The notes: generated by a model from the sequence alone, not told the origin. Counted from the first letter of the stretch, positions 17,661-25,697 are shown. The stretch is DNA of 64,000 nucleotides from Pelagimonas varians (GCF_003208435.1 NZ_QKMF01000006.1:186001-250000); one strand, 5' to 3'. Program-made: numbers and translations.

Positions 17661-19238
17661 TTAGTAGCCCAAAGCACAGCCGTCTTTGCGTGGATCAGAG
17701 GCACCTTCTAACACCCCATTGTCGCGGATATGGATTGCTTGCCCCCCACCGAGCGGGCTGTCTGGCGTTATGACGTCGTGGCCTTTGGCGGTGAGTTCGG
17801 CCCGCACTGTATCGCCGTAACCACGCTCCAGTTTGAGGTATCCATTGTCGAAGAAACTGCGCGGTGCATCCACGGCTGTTTGCAAATCCATGCTGTAATC
17901 TGTCAGATTGGTGACAAAGCGAGCATGACCGTTTGGCTGGTACTGTCCGCCCATAACGCCGAAAGGCATGGTCACGCGTCCGTGGTCGCGCAGCATCGCC
18001 GGGATGATAGTATGCATCGGTCGCTTGCCGCCTTTTAGTTCGTTAGGGTGTCCTTCCGTTAATGAAAAACCGGCACCTCGGTTCTGAAACAGGACGGAAA
18101 ACTTCTCGGAGGCGATGCCAGAACCGAATCCGTGAAAGATCGAATAGATCAACGAGACGGCCATGCGGTCGCGATCTACGACGGTGATGTAAATCGTGTC
18201 TTTGTGAACCGCTTCGCTGGTGGCTGGCGCATTGGGCAAGGCCCGGTTCGGATCAATCAATGCGGCCAAACTTGCCGCTGTTTGAGCGGACAAAAGATGA
18301 TCTAGCCGAGGCATCCAATCGGGATCAGCCAGAAACCGGTTTCGCGCATCATATGCCAGTTTGGCGGCCTCGGCTTCAATATGCACACGCATCGCTCCCA
18401 ATGGGTCAAGGCTGGGCAGATCAAAATGGCTGAGGATATTCAGCATCAAATGGGCAATGATGCCTTGGCCATTTGGCGGATGTTCCAATAGATCGCGGCC
18501 TTTGTAGAGGCCGCAGATCGGAGTGCTTATGCTGCAAGCGGTATTGGCAAAGTCTTCGGCGCAGTGCAAACCGCCTGCTGCGTTGAGCGCCGCCAGCATA
18601 TCTTCTGCCGCTTCACCGGAATAAAAGGCGTCGCGCCCGTCTTTGGCGATGTTTCGCAGCAATTGGGCTTGTTTCGGCAGAGCGAAAAGATCCCCGATTT
18701 GAGGGCATAATCCACCTTGCAAAAAATCCACGCAGGCGGTGCCTTGCAACTTTGCCGAACCCGGCCCCCAATCAAAGGCGACCCGCGGTGCAACTGGAAC
18801 CCCATGCTCCATATAATGGATGGCGGGGGCCAAACTGTCTGCTAGACCCAGTTTACCCCACTTGTCCGACATGGTGCAAAACGCGTCGATTGCACCGGGG
18901 ATGGTAACGGCATGGGCGCTGTGAACGGGCATCATCGAATGTCCCGCTTCGCGGAGTGCGCGCGCACTGGCCCCTGCTGGCGCGCGGCCTGATCCATTTA
19001 CAGCAACAACCTCGGCGCTGCTGCTCGGGGCAATCAAAGCAAAACAGTCGCCGCCAATCCCGGTCATTTGCGGTTCCGCGACGCCAAGCAAAACCGCCCC
19101 CGCAATGGCCGCGTCCATGGCGTTTCCGCCTTGTTTCAGAATATCAACCGCTACTTGGGCTGCAAGCGGGTGGGAGGTGGCACACATACCGTTTGTGGCA
19201 TAGACCGCAGATCGGCCGGGGCATTGAAAATCGCGCAT
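17661..19238 (-). CDS. ggt: Gamma-glutamyltransferase family protein, no signal peptide
   Basis: 525 residues. The autoprocessing threonine is conserved: T348 in TIYITVVD aligns with the first residue of the small subunit (TTHYSVVD) of E. coli Ggt. GGKRPMHTIIPAML and GVMGGQYQPNGH supply the other active-site parts. The N-terminus (MRDFQCPGRSAVYATNG) is polar, so unlike the periplasmic E. coli enzyme it is predicted to be cytoplasmic. It should hydrolyse or transfer gamma-glutamyl groups; glutathione is the obvious but unproven substrate given convergent gshA. Confidence 0.88.
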   Translation of the reverse strand: MRDFQCPGRSAVYATNGMCATSHPLAAQVAVDILKQGGNAMDAAIAGAVLLGVAEPQMTGIGGDCFALIAPSSSAEVVAVNGSGRAPAGASARALREAGHSMMPVHSAHAVTIPGAIDAFCTMSDKWGKLGLADSLAPAIHYMEHGVPVAPRVAFDWGPGSAKLQGTACVDFLQGGLCPQIGDLFALPKQAQLLRNIAKDGRDAFYSGEAAEDMLAALNAAGGLHCAEDFANTACSISTPICGLYKGRDLLEHPPNGQGIIAHLMLNILSHFDLPSLDPLGAMRVHIEAEAAKLAYDARNRFLADPDWMPRLDHLLSAQTAASLAALIDPNRALPNAPATSEAVHKDTIYITVVDRDRMAVSLIYSIFHGFGSGIASEKFSVLFQNRGAGFSLTEGHPNELKGGKRPMHTIIPAMLRDHGRVTMPFGVMGGQYQPNGHARFVTNLTDYSMDLQTAVDAPRSFFDNGYLKLERGYGDTVRAELTAKGHDVITPDSPLGGGQAIHIRDNGVLEGASDPRKDGCALGY

Positions 19239-19252
19239 TGAAACCTTCGTTT

Positions 19253-19266
19253 GGTTCGTTCGAACC
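19253..19266. promoter_or_regulatory. Inverted repeat upstream of ggt
   Basis: GGTTCG and CGAACC flank two T residues, 15-28 nt before the ggt start. Position and symmetry fit an operator or an mRNA-leader hairpin; no regulator can be named. Confidence 0.45.
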
Positions 19267-19314
19267 GAACAATAAGAGCCGAAAGGCCAAGGTCAACGAT
19301 GTTGGTAAAATCGG

Positions 19315-19389
19315 CTGCATAGTCCTCGGCACCGCGCACTGGGTGGGGGCTGTAACACGCGGTCCCGAGGGAAGCCTATGCAGCTACAA
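19315..19389 (-). ncRNA. Structured RNA candidate, copy 1
   Basis: A 13-position stem (19324-19336 with 19358-19370, one C:C mismatch) closes a 21-nt loop rich in GGGTGGGGG on the + strand (CCCCCACCC on the - strand). The flank after the stem on the + strand is GAAGCCTATGCAGCTACAA, and its CTATGCAG can pair with CTGCATAG at 19315-19322 to form an outer 8-bp stem. Minus-strand transcription is preferred by analogy with copy 3. Could also be a non-transcribed repeat. Confidence 0.55.
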
Positions 19390-19525
19390 TACTTGATATG
19401 GCGGTGCATTGCGGTCGGAATGTGACGTGCGCGGGGTAAGTTTCGGGCAGTAAAACGTTTATTAAAATTGAAGACTTTTGGGCGGCCAGTGAATCCAGCT
19501 GCGCAGCCAGTATTTGGGGGAACAA

Positions 19526-19601
19526 ACTGCATTTGTCTCGGTGCTGCGCACTGGGCGGGGGCTGTACTACGCAGCACCGAGAGAAGCTTATGCAGCTACA
19601 A
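19526..19601 (-). ncRNA. Structured RNA candidate, copy 2
   Basis: A perfect 13-bp stem (19536-19548 with 19570-19582) closes the same 21-nt loop with one C for T change in its G-rich part. Relative to copy 1, several stem pairs change on both sides (for example C:G to T:A at stem positions 1 and 10). The conserved flank GAAGCTTATGCAGCTACAA follows, and CTGCAT at 19528-19533 can pair with ATGCAG in it. Confidence 0.55.
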
Positions 19602-19699
19602 ATACGCTTGTGACAGGGGGCCAAGGCGAGAATGTGTCCAGCTTCGGGCTTCTTTGCGGTTCTTTGAACCAAGCATTTTACCTGACAGGCTGTGGTACC

Positions 19700-19730
19700 A
19701 ACAAAAACACCGCCCCTGTTCAGGAGCGGT
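19700..19730 (-). terminator. Rho-independent terminator in the hairpin-element region
   Basis: On the minus strand, ACCGCTCCTG pairs with CAGGGGCGGT (19730-19721 with 19718-19709), closing on a very short loop, and is followed by GTTTTTGTT. The + strand version has an A:C mismatch instead of G:U and a poorer T-tract, so the minus strand is the likely sense. Confidence 0.65.
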
Positions 19731-19822
19731 TTAATTATGCGGTTCAATTATGTGGTAGTCCTCGGCGTAGCGCACTGGGTGGGGGCTATAACGCGCCACG
19801 CCGAGGGAAGCTATATGCAGCT
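19700..19822 (-). ncRNA. Structured RNA candidate, copy 3, with terminator
   Basis: On the minus strand, the conserved TTGTAGCTGCATA segment comes first, then the 13-bp stem (19806-19794 with 19772-19760) with a C-rich loop, then about 30 nt later a terminator hairpin and a T-run. The only stem mismatch on the + strand (A19769:C19797) becomes a U:G pair on the minus strand, which favours that orientation. Total length would be about 120 nt. Promoter not identified. Confidence 0.6.
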
Positions 19823-19987
19823 ACAAGATCAGTGTGCCCTTGAAATCTGCCTGCATTGTGACGCAGGTCAGGTGTTTTTACGGCGCAGATCGCGTTTTGC
19901 CGGTTACTTTTAAGTCGAACGCCTGTTTTCAGCGGTTCGCGGAGGACACTTTTGCCAGACGAGTATTCGAACCATCCAATAGCTCCG

Positions 19988-20452
19988 TCAGCCCTTCGGA
20001 AGAATTTGGATAGGCATCTCAAGATCAAGGTGGTTCTCCGTGCCCCGGCGCTCATAGACAAGACGATCGCTTAGGCTATGAATCAAGTTCCAGCCAAATC
20101 CGCCTTCAGGCAGCAATTGTGTCTCTACGTCCAGATTGGCGGGGTTGCCTGCGGGCAGTGCGCCATCTGGCATAGCCGCACCTGAATCAATGAACTTGGC
20201 GGTCAGATGGAGGTCACTGAAATGCAAGTTCAACTTGATTTCGCCGTCCGGACTGTCGCCATAGGCGTGCTCAACAATATTGTTGAGCACTTCTGCAACG
20301 ACCAGTTCCCACATGTCACCGGGACATATGTGAAGACCGTTCTCGTTAAGGTCGGACCTTAAGGATGTGAGCGTATTGCGCACGTTTTCCGGAGTGCTAA
20401 AAAGCACATACCGGAGCGTCGTAGCGCCTTGTTCGCCTGAGTTTATTGCCAT
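19988..20452 (-). CDS. RsbW/SpoIIAB-like ATP-binding anti-sigma-type protein
   Basis: 154 residues from ATG 20452, preferred because GGAG lies 8 nt upstream; an ATG at 20488 would overlap the upstream STAS gene by 8 nt and lacks an RBS. It has a GHKL ATPase fold with the N-box ELVVAEVLNNIVEHAY and a glycine-rich GGFGWNLI lid. Such proteins bind or phosphorylate a STAS partner and sequester another target. The STAS partner is next door; no sigma factor or phosphatase gene is in the window. Confidence 0.85.
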   Translation of the reverse strand: MAINSGEQGATTLRYVLFSTPENVRNTLTSLRSDLNENGLHICPGDMWELVVAEVLNNIVEHAYGDSPDGEIKLNLHFSDLHLTAKFIDSGAAMPDGALPAGNPANLDVETQLLPEGGFGWNLIHSLSDRLVYERRGTENHLDLEMPIQILPKG

Positions 20453-20480
20453 CCAACGATCTCCGAGCCGGACTAATGCA

Positions 20481-20816
20481 TCAAGCACTTTGCGCCTGAG
20501 CGGACTGTGCTGAATCGTGAATAGTGAAAATCGAGTCCATTCGCGTCATACGGAAAACTTTGTCGACGGTAGGGGTTAGACCAGCCAATTCCAGTTTCCC
20601 ATCGGCTGGCATTAATTTCATTGCGGCAACGATGGATCCAAGGCCGCTTGAGTCAATGAAATCAACTTTGTGTAGATCCAACACCATGCGGCCACTGAAA
20701 TTTGCCATTTGTTCGCGCATTTTATCCTTGAAGGAAATCGCAATGGCAGCATCAATCCGCTCTGCATCAACCGTGACAACGCTCAGGTTACCGTCTTCTT
20801 GAATCGTAAATTCCAT
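20481..20816 (-). CDS. STAS-domain anti-anti-sigma factor (RsbV/SpoIIAA-like)
   Basis: 111 residues, one STAS domain. The phospho-acceptor loop reads VDFIDSSGLGS, with the likely phosphoserine S56. GAGG before ATG 20816 supports the start. It is followed by the ATPase partner gene on the same strand, forming a partner-switch pair. The C-terminus ends in an Ala/Gln/Ser-rich tail. Confidence 0.9.
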   Translation of the reverse strand: MEFTIQEDGNLSVVTVDAERIDAAIAISFKDKMREQMANFSGRMVLDLHKVDFIDSSGLGSIVAAMKLMPADGKLELAGLTPTVDKVFRMTRMDSIFTIHDSAQSAQAQSA

Positions 20817-20902
20817 ACCAGCCTCTTAGGTGAACTCCGTCAAAGACTAGACGGCATTCCTTACCATTCGGTATGCAGGTGCTGACAATTGGAGGAATCG
20901 AA

Positions 20903-22075
20903 ATGCAAGACGTCGTCATCACCGGAGCAGCCCGTACGCCAATGGGCGGGTTTCAAGGGGCTTTTTCGGGCGAAGAAGCGGCCAAGCTGGGGGGGAGCGC
21001 AATCAAAGCAGCGTTAGACCAGGCGGCGAATCCCCAGGTGGATGAGGTTCTGATGGGCTGTGTTTTGCCGGCCGGCCAAGGTCAGGCACCAGCGCGCCAA
21101 GCCGGTTTTGCGGCGGGTTTGGGCGAAGAAGTCCCTGCTACGACGCTCAATAAGATGTGTGGATCTGGTATGCGGGCCGCAATGTTTGCGTTTGACCGTT
21201 TGGCATTGGGCCACGCTGATACCATTGTGGCTGGCGGTATGGAATCGATGACCAACGCACCGTATTTATTGCCTAAAATGCGCGATGGTGCCCGGATTGG
21301 CCACAGTCAGGTGATCGACCACATGTTTCTCGATGGTCTGGAAGATGCCTATGACAAAGGCCGTTTGATGGGCACCTTTGCCGAAGATTGTGCCGAGGCG
21401 TTTCAATTCACCCGCGAAGCTCAAGATGACTATGCTTTGGCGTCGCTATCGAGGGCGCTTGAGGCACAAAATTCGGGCGCATTTAAAGCAGAAATCGCGG
21501 CTGTCACACTCAAGACCCGCAAAGGTGATGTGGTTGTGGCCGAGGATGAGCAGCCCGGAAAAGCCCGACCAGATAAAATCCCGCAGCTGAAACCTGCCTT
21601 TCGCAAGGAAGGCACCGTTACTGCGGCCAACTCTTCTTCGATCTCGGACGGGGCTGCAGCCTTGGTGATGACCACTGCTGCGGCGGCTCAGGCCAATGGC
21701 TCGGCAGTGCGCGCCCGTGTTTTAGGCCATGCGAGCCATGCACATGCCCCGAACCTATTTCCGACCGCCCCCGTTCCGGCTGCAAAAAAGTTGTTGGACC
21801 GTTTGGGTTGGGCTGTGGAGGACGTTGATTTGTGGGAAGTGAACGAGGCCTTCGCTGTTGTGCCGATGGCCTTCATGCATGAAATGGGAATCAGCCATGA
21901 CAAGGTGAATGTGAATGGCGGGGCCTGTGCATTGGGTCATCCCATCGGAGCGTCGGGTGCGCGAATCATGGTGACGCTGCTGAACGCTTTGGAAACACGC
22001 GGGCTGAAACGTGGTGTGGCCGCGATTTGCATCGGTGGTGGTGAAGGCACTGCGATTGCCATCGAACGCAGCTAA
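20903..22075 (+). CDS. Acetyl-CoA C-acyltransferase (thiolase)
   Basis: 390 residues from ATG 20903, with GGAGG 9-13 nt upstream; an earlier in-frame start at 20873 is not needed. Nucleophile Cys86 is in NKMCGSGMRA, GGACALGHPIGASG carries the active-site His, and CIGGGEGTA holds the second Cys near the C-terminus. It could act in acetoacetyl-CoA formation (PHB) or beta-oxidation; neighbours do not decide. Confidence 0.92.
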   Translation: MQDVVITGAARTPMGGFQGAFSGEEAAKLGGSAIKAALDQAANPQVDEVLMGCVLPAGQGQAPARQAGFAAGLGEEVPATTLNKMCGSGMRAAMFAFDRLALGHADTIVAGGMESMTNAPYLLPKMRDGARIGHSQVIDHMFLDGLEDAYDKGRLMGTFAEDCAEAFQFTREAQDDYALASLSRALEAQNSGAFKAEIAAVTLKTRKGDVVVAEDEQPGKARPDKIPQLKPAFRKEGTVTAANSSSISDGAAALVMTTAAAAQANGSAVRARVLGHASHAHAPNLFPTAPVPAAKKLLDRLGWAVEDVDLWEVNEAFAVVPMAFMHEMGISHDKVNVNGGACALGHPIGASGARIMVTLLNALETRGLKRGVAAICIGGGEGTAIAIERS

Positions 22076-22106
22076 AATCTAAGCCCTTTTTTACAATTTG
22101 CCGTCG

Positions 22107-22138
22107 CCGCCCCTGACTTTGATCGGGGGCGGTTTTTC
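22107..22138 (+). terminator. Terminator after thiolase gene
   Basis: CCGCCCC pairs with GGGGCGG across a loop with partial further pairing, then TTTTT. It lies about 30 nt after the thiolase stop. Confidence 0.8.
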
Positions 22139-22196
22139 TACGCCCGCTTTCGCTGGTTCAAATGTGCCATACCGTTCAGAGTGCAAAATGCGAGTT

Positions 22197-22264
22197 CCGT
22201 GAAAAAATGCTTTGAAATTTCATTCATTCGTGTCACCGTGAAATTTGACGGAATTTTTTCACGG
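22197..22264. promoter_or_regulatory. Three CCGTGAAA half-sites upstream of XRE-cupin gene
   Basis: CCGTGAAAAAA (22197-22207), CCGTGAAATTT (22236-22246) and an inverted TTTTTTCACGG (22254-22264) lie within 70 nt of the regulator start. The outer pair is an 11-bp perfect inverted repeat. Arrangement fits autoregulatory binding by the adjacent XRE-cupin protein. Confidence 0.55.
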
Positions 22265-22272
22265 CTCGGGAC

Positions 22273-22842
22273 ATGGATCAGACACACAGACACAGCACCA
22301 CCCTTGGCGTTGACATACGTGCCCTGCGGCGCGCGCGCGGGCTTACGCTTCAGCAGTTGGCGGATGCGCTTGGCCGGTCAGTCGGATGGCTTAGCCAGGT
22401 CGAGCGGGATCTGTCCGAACCGGGGATTGATGACCTTCGGGCGTTGGCGAAAACGCTGGATGTCTCGATCTCCACTCTGTTTTCAAACGCCCCATCTCCG
22501 GCCCACGAAGCCGGGCGCATTGTCCGGTCTGAGGCGCGTCGGCCGATCGGTCCCGGCGACGTCGGGCTGCGCGAAGAACTGCTGTCGCCGGATCTGACCG
22601 ATGACTTCGAGATGGTGCATTCGACCTTTTTGCCAGGGGCTTCCTTGCCGGAAACCGTCACCCGCCCGACGCAGGAAGTCGGCTATCTGATCGCTGGTCA
22701 GCTGGACATCGAGATCGGTGGCCATTTGTTTACCCTGCAACCCGGTGACAGTTTTCGCATCAAGGGCGAACCGTTTCGCTGGGCCAATCCCTATAAGGCC
22801 ACCGCACTCGCCGTTTGGGTGATTGCCCCGCCTGTTTACTAA
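22273..22842 (+). CDS. XRE-family regulator with C-terminal cupin
   Basis: 189 residues. The N-terminal helix-turn-helix (about 12-66; LTLQQLADALGRSVGWLSQVERD) is followed by a cupin domain (about 115-185) with GYLIAGQLDIEIGG and LQPGDSFRIKG. Proteins of this build sense small metabolites and control nearby catabolic genes. It is 23 nt upstream of the GFA gene and the demethylase genes, so it probably regulates that cluster; repeated CCGTGAAA sites precede it. Confidence 0.88.
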   Translation: MDQTHRHSTTLGVDIRALRRARGLTLQQLADALGRSVGWLSQVERDLSEPGIDDLRALAKTLDVSISTLFSNAPSPAHEAGRIVRSEARRPIGPGDVGLREELLSPDLTDDFEMVHSTFLPGASLPETVTRPTQEVGYLIAGQLDIEIGGHLFTLQPGDSFRIKGEPFRWANPYKATALAVWVIAPPVY

Positions 22843-22865
22843 ACCCGATGGCAAAGGAGAAACAC

Positions 22866-23237
22866 ATGCTCACAGGACGCTGTCTTTGCGGATCGGTCAC
22901 ATTTGAAACCGAAGCCCCGCCGAAAGGGGCCAGCGTCTGCCATTGCGGCCAATGCCGGCGGCAATCTGGCCATCTGTGGGCATCGGCCTATGTGCCCAAG
23001 ACCGAACTGACCATCACCGGCAAAGTCACATGGTTCGAAGCCAGCGAAACCGCGAAACGCGGGTTTTGCCCAACCTGCGGCAGCTTTTTGTTCTGGCATG
23101 CACCGGCGGAAGACACGGTTAGTTTTGCCTTGGGGGCTGTTGACGCTCCGACCGGCATCCATCTGGAAAAACACATCTTTGTTGCCTCAAAGGGCGACTA
23201 TTACGACATCTCAGACGCCCTTAAACAAAGGGACTAA
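22866..23237 (+). CDS. GFA-domain protein (CENP-V/GFA superfamily)
   Basis: 123 residues from ATG 22866 (AAAGGAG upstream). Cys-rich motifs that bind zinc are visible: GRCLCGSVTF, CHCGQCRRQSG and FCPTCGSF. The family is named for glutathione-dependent formaldehyde activation, but most members have no proven enzymatic role. Its place in front of N-demethylase genes, which release one-carbon units, makes a formaldehyde-related role attractive but unproven. Confidence 0.85.
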   Translation: MLTGRCLCGSVTFETEAPPKGASVCHCGQCRRQSGHLWASAYVPKTELTITGKVTWFEASETAKRGFCPTCGSFLFWHAPAEDTVSFALGAVDAPTGIHLEKHIFVASKGDYYDISDALKQRD

Positions 23238-23249
23238 GGAAGGACCGAA

Positions 23250-25697
23250 ATGAGTGATTTCCCAACAAAGGCCCGTGTGGTCATTATTGGCGGCGGCGCT
23301 GTGGGCGTGTCGACCCTGTTTCATCTGGCCAAGGCTGGGTGGGCCGATTGTGTCCTGCTGGAAAAGAACGAATTGACGGCGGGCTCCACATGGCACGCAG
23401 CGGGCAACTGTCCGAACTTTTCGGGGTCTTGGGCGATCATGAACATGCAGCGTTATTCGCTGGAAATGTATCGGACGCTGGCAGAAGATGTTGATTACCC
23501 GATGAACTATCACGTCACAGGTGCGCTGCGTCTGGGGCATACCAAAGAACGTATGCAAGAATTCGAGCGTGTGGCATCAATGGGCCGTTATCAAGGGCTC
23601 CAGCTGGATATGCTCACGCCTGAGCAGCTTAAGGAATACTATCCCTTCTTGGAAACCCATGATTTGGCGGGCGGTCTTTGGGATCCGCTGGACGGTGATA
23701 TTGATCCGGCGCAATTGACCCAAGCCATGGCCAAAGGCGCTCGCGATTTGGGGGCTAGTATCCAGCGGTTCTGCCCCGCAACCGGTGTGACCCAGAACGA
23801 AGATGACACATGGATTGTACACACCGAAAAGGGCGACATCGCCTGTGACTATGTCGTCAACTGCGGCGGTTATTATGCAGCCCGGATCGGCGAGTGGTTC
23901 AAACCATTCGGGGGTCGCGACGTGCCCATGGTGGTCATGTCTCACCAGTACTTCTTGACTGAAGAAATCCCCGAGATTGAAGCTTGGACCAAGGAGAATG
24001 GTAAAAAGCTGCCGATGATCCGCGACGTCGACAGCTCTTATTATCTACGACAAGATAAAAACGGTTTGAACCTCGGCCCGTATGAGCGGAACTGTAAGGC
24101 GCATTGGGTCACCGAAGACGATCCGATGCCGCATGACTTCAGCTTTCAGCTGTATCCGGATGATCTGGAACGTCTGGAATGGTATATCGAAGATGCGATG
24201 GAACGCGTGCCGGTTCTGGGCACCGCAGGTGTCGGGCGCAATATCAACGGCCCGATCCCTTATGCCCCTGACGGTCTGCCATTGATGGGCCCCATGCCGG
24301 GCGTCAAAAACGCGTTTGAGGCGCACAGCTTTACCTTCGGCATCGTGCAGGCGGGCGGCGCTGGCAAGGTGATGGCGGAATGGATCACCACGGGTGAAAC
24401 CGAATGGGACATGTGGGCGGTTGATGCCCGCCGCTACACTGAACATGCGGATTTTGAGTTTTGCTATGCGAAGGCAATGGAAACCTATGGCCACGAATAC
24501 GCCATGCATTTCCCGCACCACCAATGGCCTGCCGGACGAAACAAAAAGCTGTCCCCGAACCATGATCGATTGATTGCAGACGGTGGCCAAATGGGCGCGT
24601 TCAACGGTTGGGAACGGGCATGCTGGTTTGCCAAAGACGGCGACGATACCTCTGAGGCGGGCACCGAAACATGGTCGCGCGATGGGTCATGGACAGCGCG
24701 GGTCAAAGACGAAGTCGAAGCCGTTCGCGATGGTGTGGGCGTCATCGACATGTGCGGCTTTTCTCGCTTTACCCTGAAAGGCGAGGGCGCGGCAGAATGG
24801 TTGCGGACCCAAGTTGCAGGCGCACTGCCCAAGGCGGGCCGGATGAACCTGATTTACTTTTCCGACAATCGCGGGCGGATCGTGACCGAAATGTCCTGTA
24901 TCCGTCATGGTGAAGATGATTTCACGCTTATGACGGCTTCTGTGGCGCAATGGCATGACTTTGAACTGCTGTGGCGCAACCTGCCTGATGGTCTTGAACT
25001 CGCAGACATCTCGCGTGATTTTACAACCTTGTTGGTCACCGGCCCCCAATCGCGTGATCTTTTGGCTGGCATGTCCGATGCTGATCTGGCCGCTGGCTGG
25101 CTTAGTCTTCAAACGGCTGTTGTGGCCGGTCATGAGGCGGCATTAACGCGGGTTTCGTTTGCCGGTGAATTGGGTTGGGAAGTTCACGTTCCGACCGCCA
25201 ATGCGGCAGAGGTCTATACGGCCATTCGCGATGCCGGTGCCACGCCATTCGGTATGTTTGCGCTCGACAGTATGCGAATCGAAAAAGGCTACCGGACGTG
25301 GAAAGGTGATCTATCCACCGATTACACCATGTTCGAAGGTGGTCTTGGCCGCTTTGTCCGTCTGAACAAAGCGCAAGACTTCCCTGGCAAGGCGGCCTTG
25401 CAGGTTGAGGCGCAGACAGGCCCCAAAAAGACCTTTGTGACCATGATCGTGGACGCCCCAGAGGCCGACGCGCCGTATATGTCAACAGTTTGGCACGACG
25501 GCAAAGTTGTTGGGGAAACCACGTCGGGAAACTATGGTTATCGGGTGAATGCTTCAATCGCTTTGGGGGTGATCCGCACCGAATTGGCGGTTCCCGGCAC
25601 CGAGCTGGAAATCGACATTTTCGGCAAAATGTGCCGCGCGGTTGTTCAAGAAGACAAGCCGCTTTGGGATCCTGAAAACGAAAGGTTGCGTGCTTAA
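23250..25697 (+). CDS. FAD-dependent N-demethylase with GcvT domain (dimethylglycine dehydrogenase-like)
   Basis: 815 residues. An N-terminal DAO-type FAD domain (VVIIGGGAVGVST, then TAGSTWHAAGN) is followed by a GcvT/aminomethyltransferase-like THF domain (about 430-815). In dimethylglycine and sarcosine dehydrogenases the TWHAAG segment carries the flavin-linked His, and the THF domain accepts the methylene group. The exact substrate (dimethylglycine, sarcosine or another N-methyl compound) cannot be read from sequence. It lies 12 nt after the GFA gene, in one operon. Confidence 0.85.
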   Translation: MSDFPTKARVVIIGGGAVGVSTLFHLAKAGWADCVLLEKNELTAGSTWHAAGNCPNFSGSWAIMNMQRYSLEMYRTLAEDVDYPMNYHVTGALRLGHTKERMQEFERVASMGRYQGLQLDMLTPEQLKEYYPFLETHDLAGGLWDPLDGDIDPAQLTQAMAKGARDLGASIQRFCPATGVTQNEDDTWIVHTEKGDIACDYVVNCGGYYAARIGEWFKPFGGRDVPMVVMSHQYFLTEEIPEIEAWTKENGKKLPMIRDVDSSYYLRQDKNGLNLGPYERNCKAHWVTEDDPMPHDFSFQLYPDDLERLEWYIEDAMERVPVLGTAGVGRNINGPIPYAPDGLPLMGPMPGVKNAFEAHSFTFGIVQAGGAGKVMAEWITTGETEWDMWAVDARRYTEHADFEFCYAKAMETYGHEYAMHFPHHQWPAGRNKKLSPNHDRLIADGGQMGAFNGWERACWFAKDGDDTSEAGTETWSRDGSWTARVKDEVEAVRDGVGVIDMCGFSRFTLKGEGAAEWLRTQVAGALPKAGRMNLIYFSDNRGRIVTEMSCIRHGEDDFTLMTASVAQWHDFELLWRNLPDGLELADISRDFTTLLVTGPQSRDLLAGMSDADLAAGWLSLQTAVVAGHEAALTRVSFAGELGWEVHVPTANAAEVYTAIRDAGATPFGMFALDSMRIEKGYRTWKGDLSTDYTMFEGGLGRFVRLNKAQDFPGKAALQVEAQTGPKKTFVTMIVDAPEADAPYMSTVWHDGKVVGETTSGNYGYRVNASIALGVIRTELAVPGTELEIDIFGKMCRAVVQEDKPLWDPENERLRA

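Larger units (their letters stand above)
19239..19987. other. 749-nt gene-free region with triplicated hairpin element
   Basis: No supported protein gene lies here. It holds an inverted repeat next to ggt, three copies of a hairpin element about 215-222 nt apart, and a U-tailed hairpin between copies 2 and 3. Open frames crossing it are shadows of the repeated element, and copy 3 has a one-base length difference that breaks any shared frame. Confidence 0.8.

Noticed and set aside
19315-19822. CRISPR-like array
   Set aside because: Only three units, about 215-222 nt apart, with unequal spacers and large stem divergence; no cas genes nearby.
19293-19913. Open frames sharing a peptide-like pattern (LGxAHWxGAxxR) in the three hairpin copies
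   Set aside because: The similarity comes from the repeated DNA. Stem changes follow base pairing rather than codon positions, copy 3 has an extra base that breaks the frame, and no frame has a start with an RBS.
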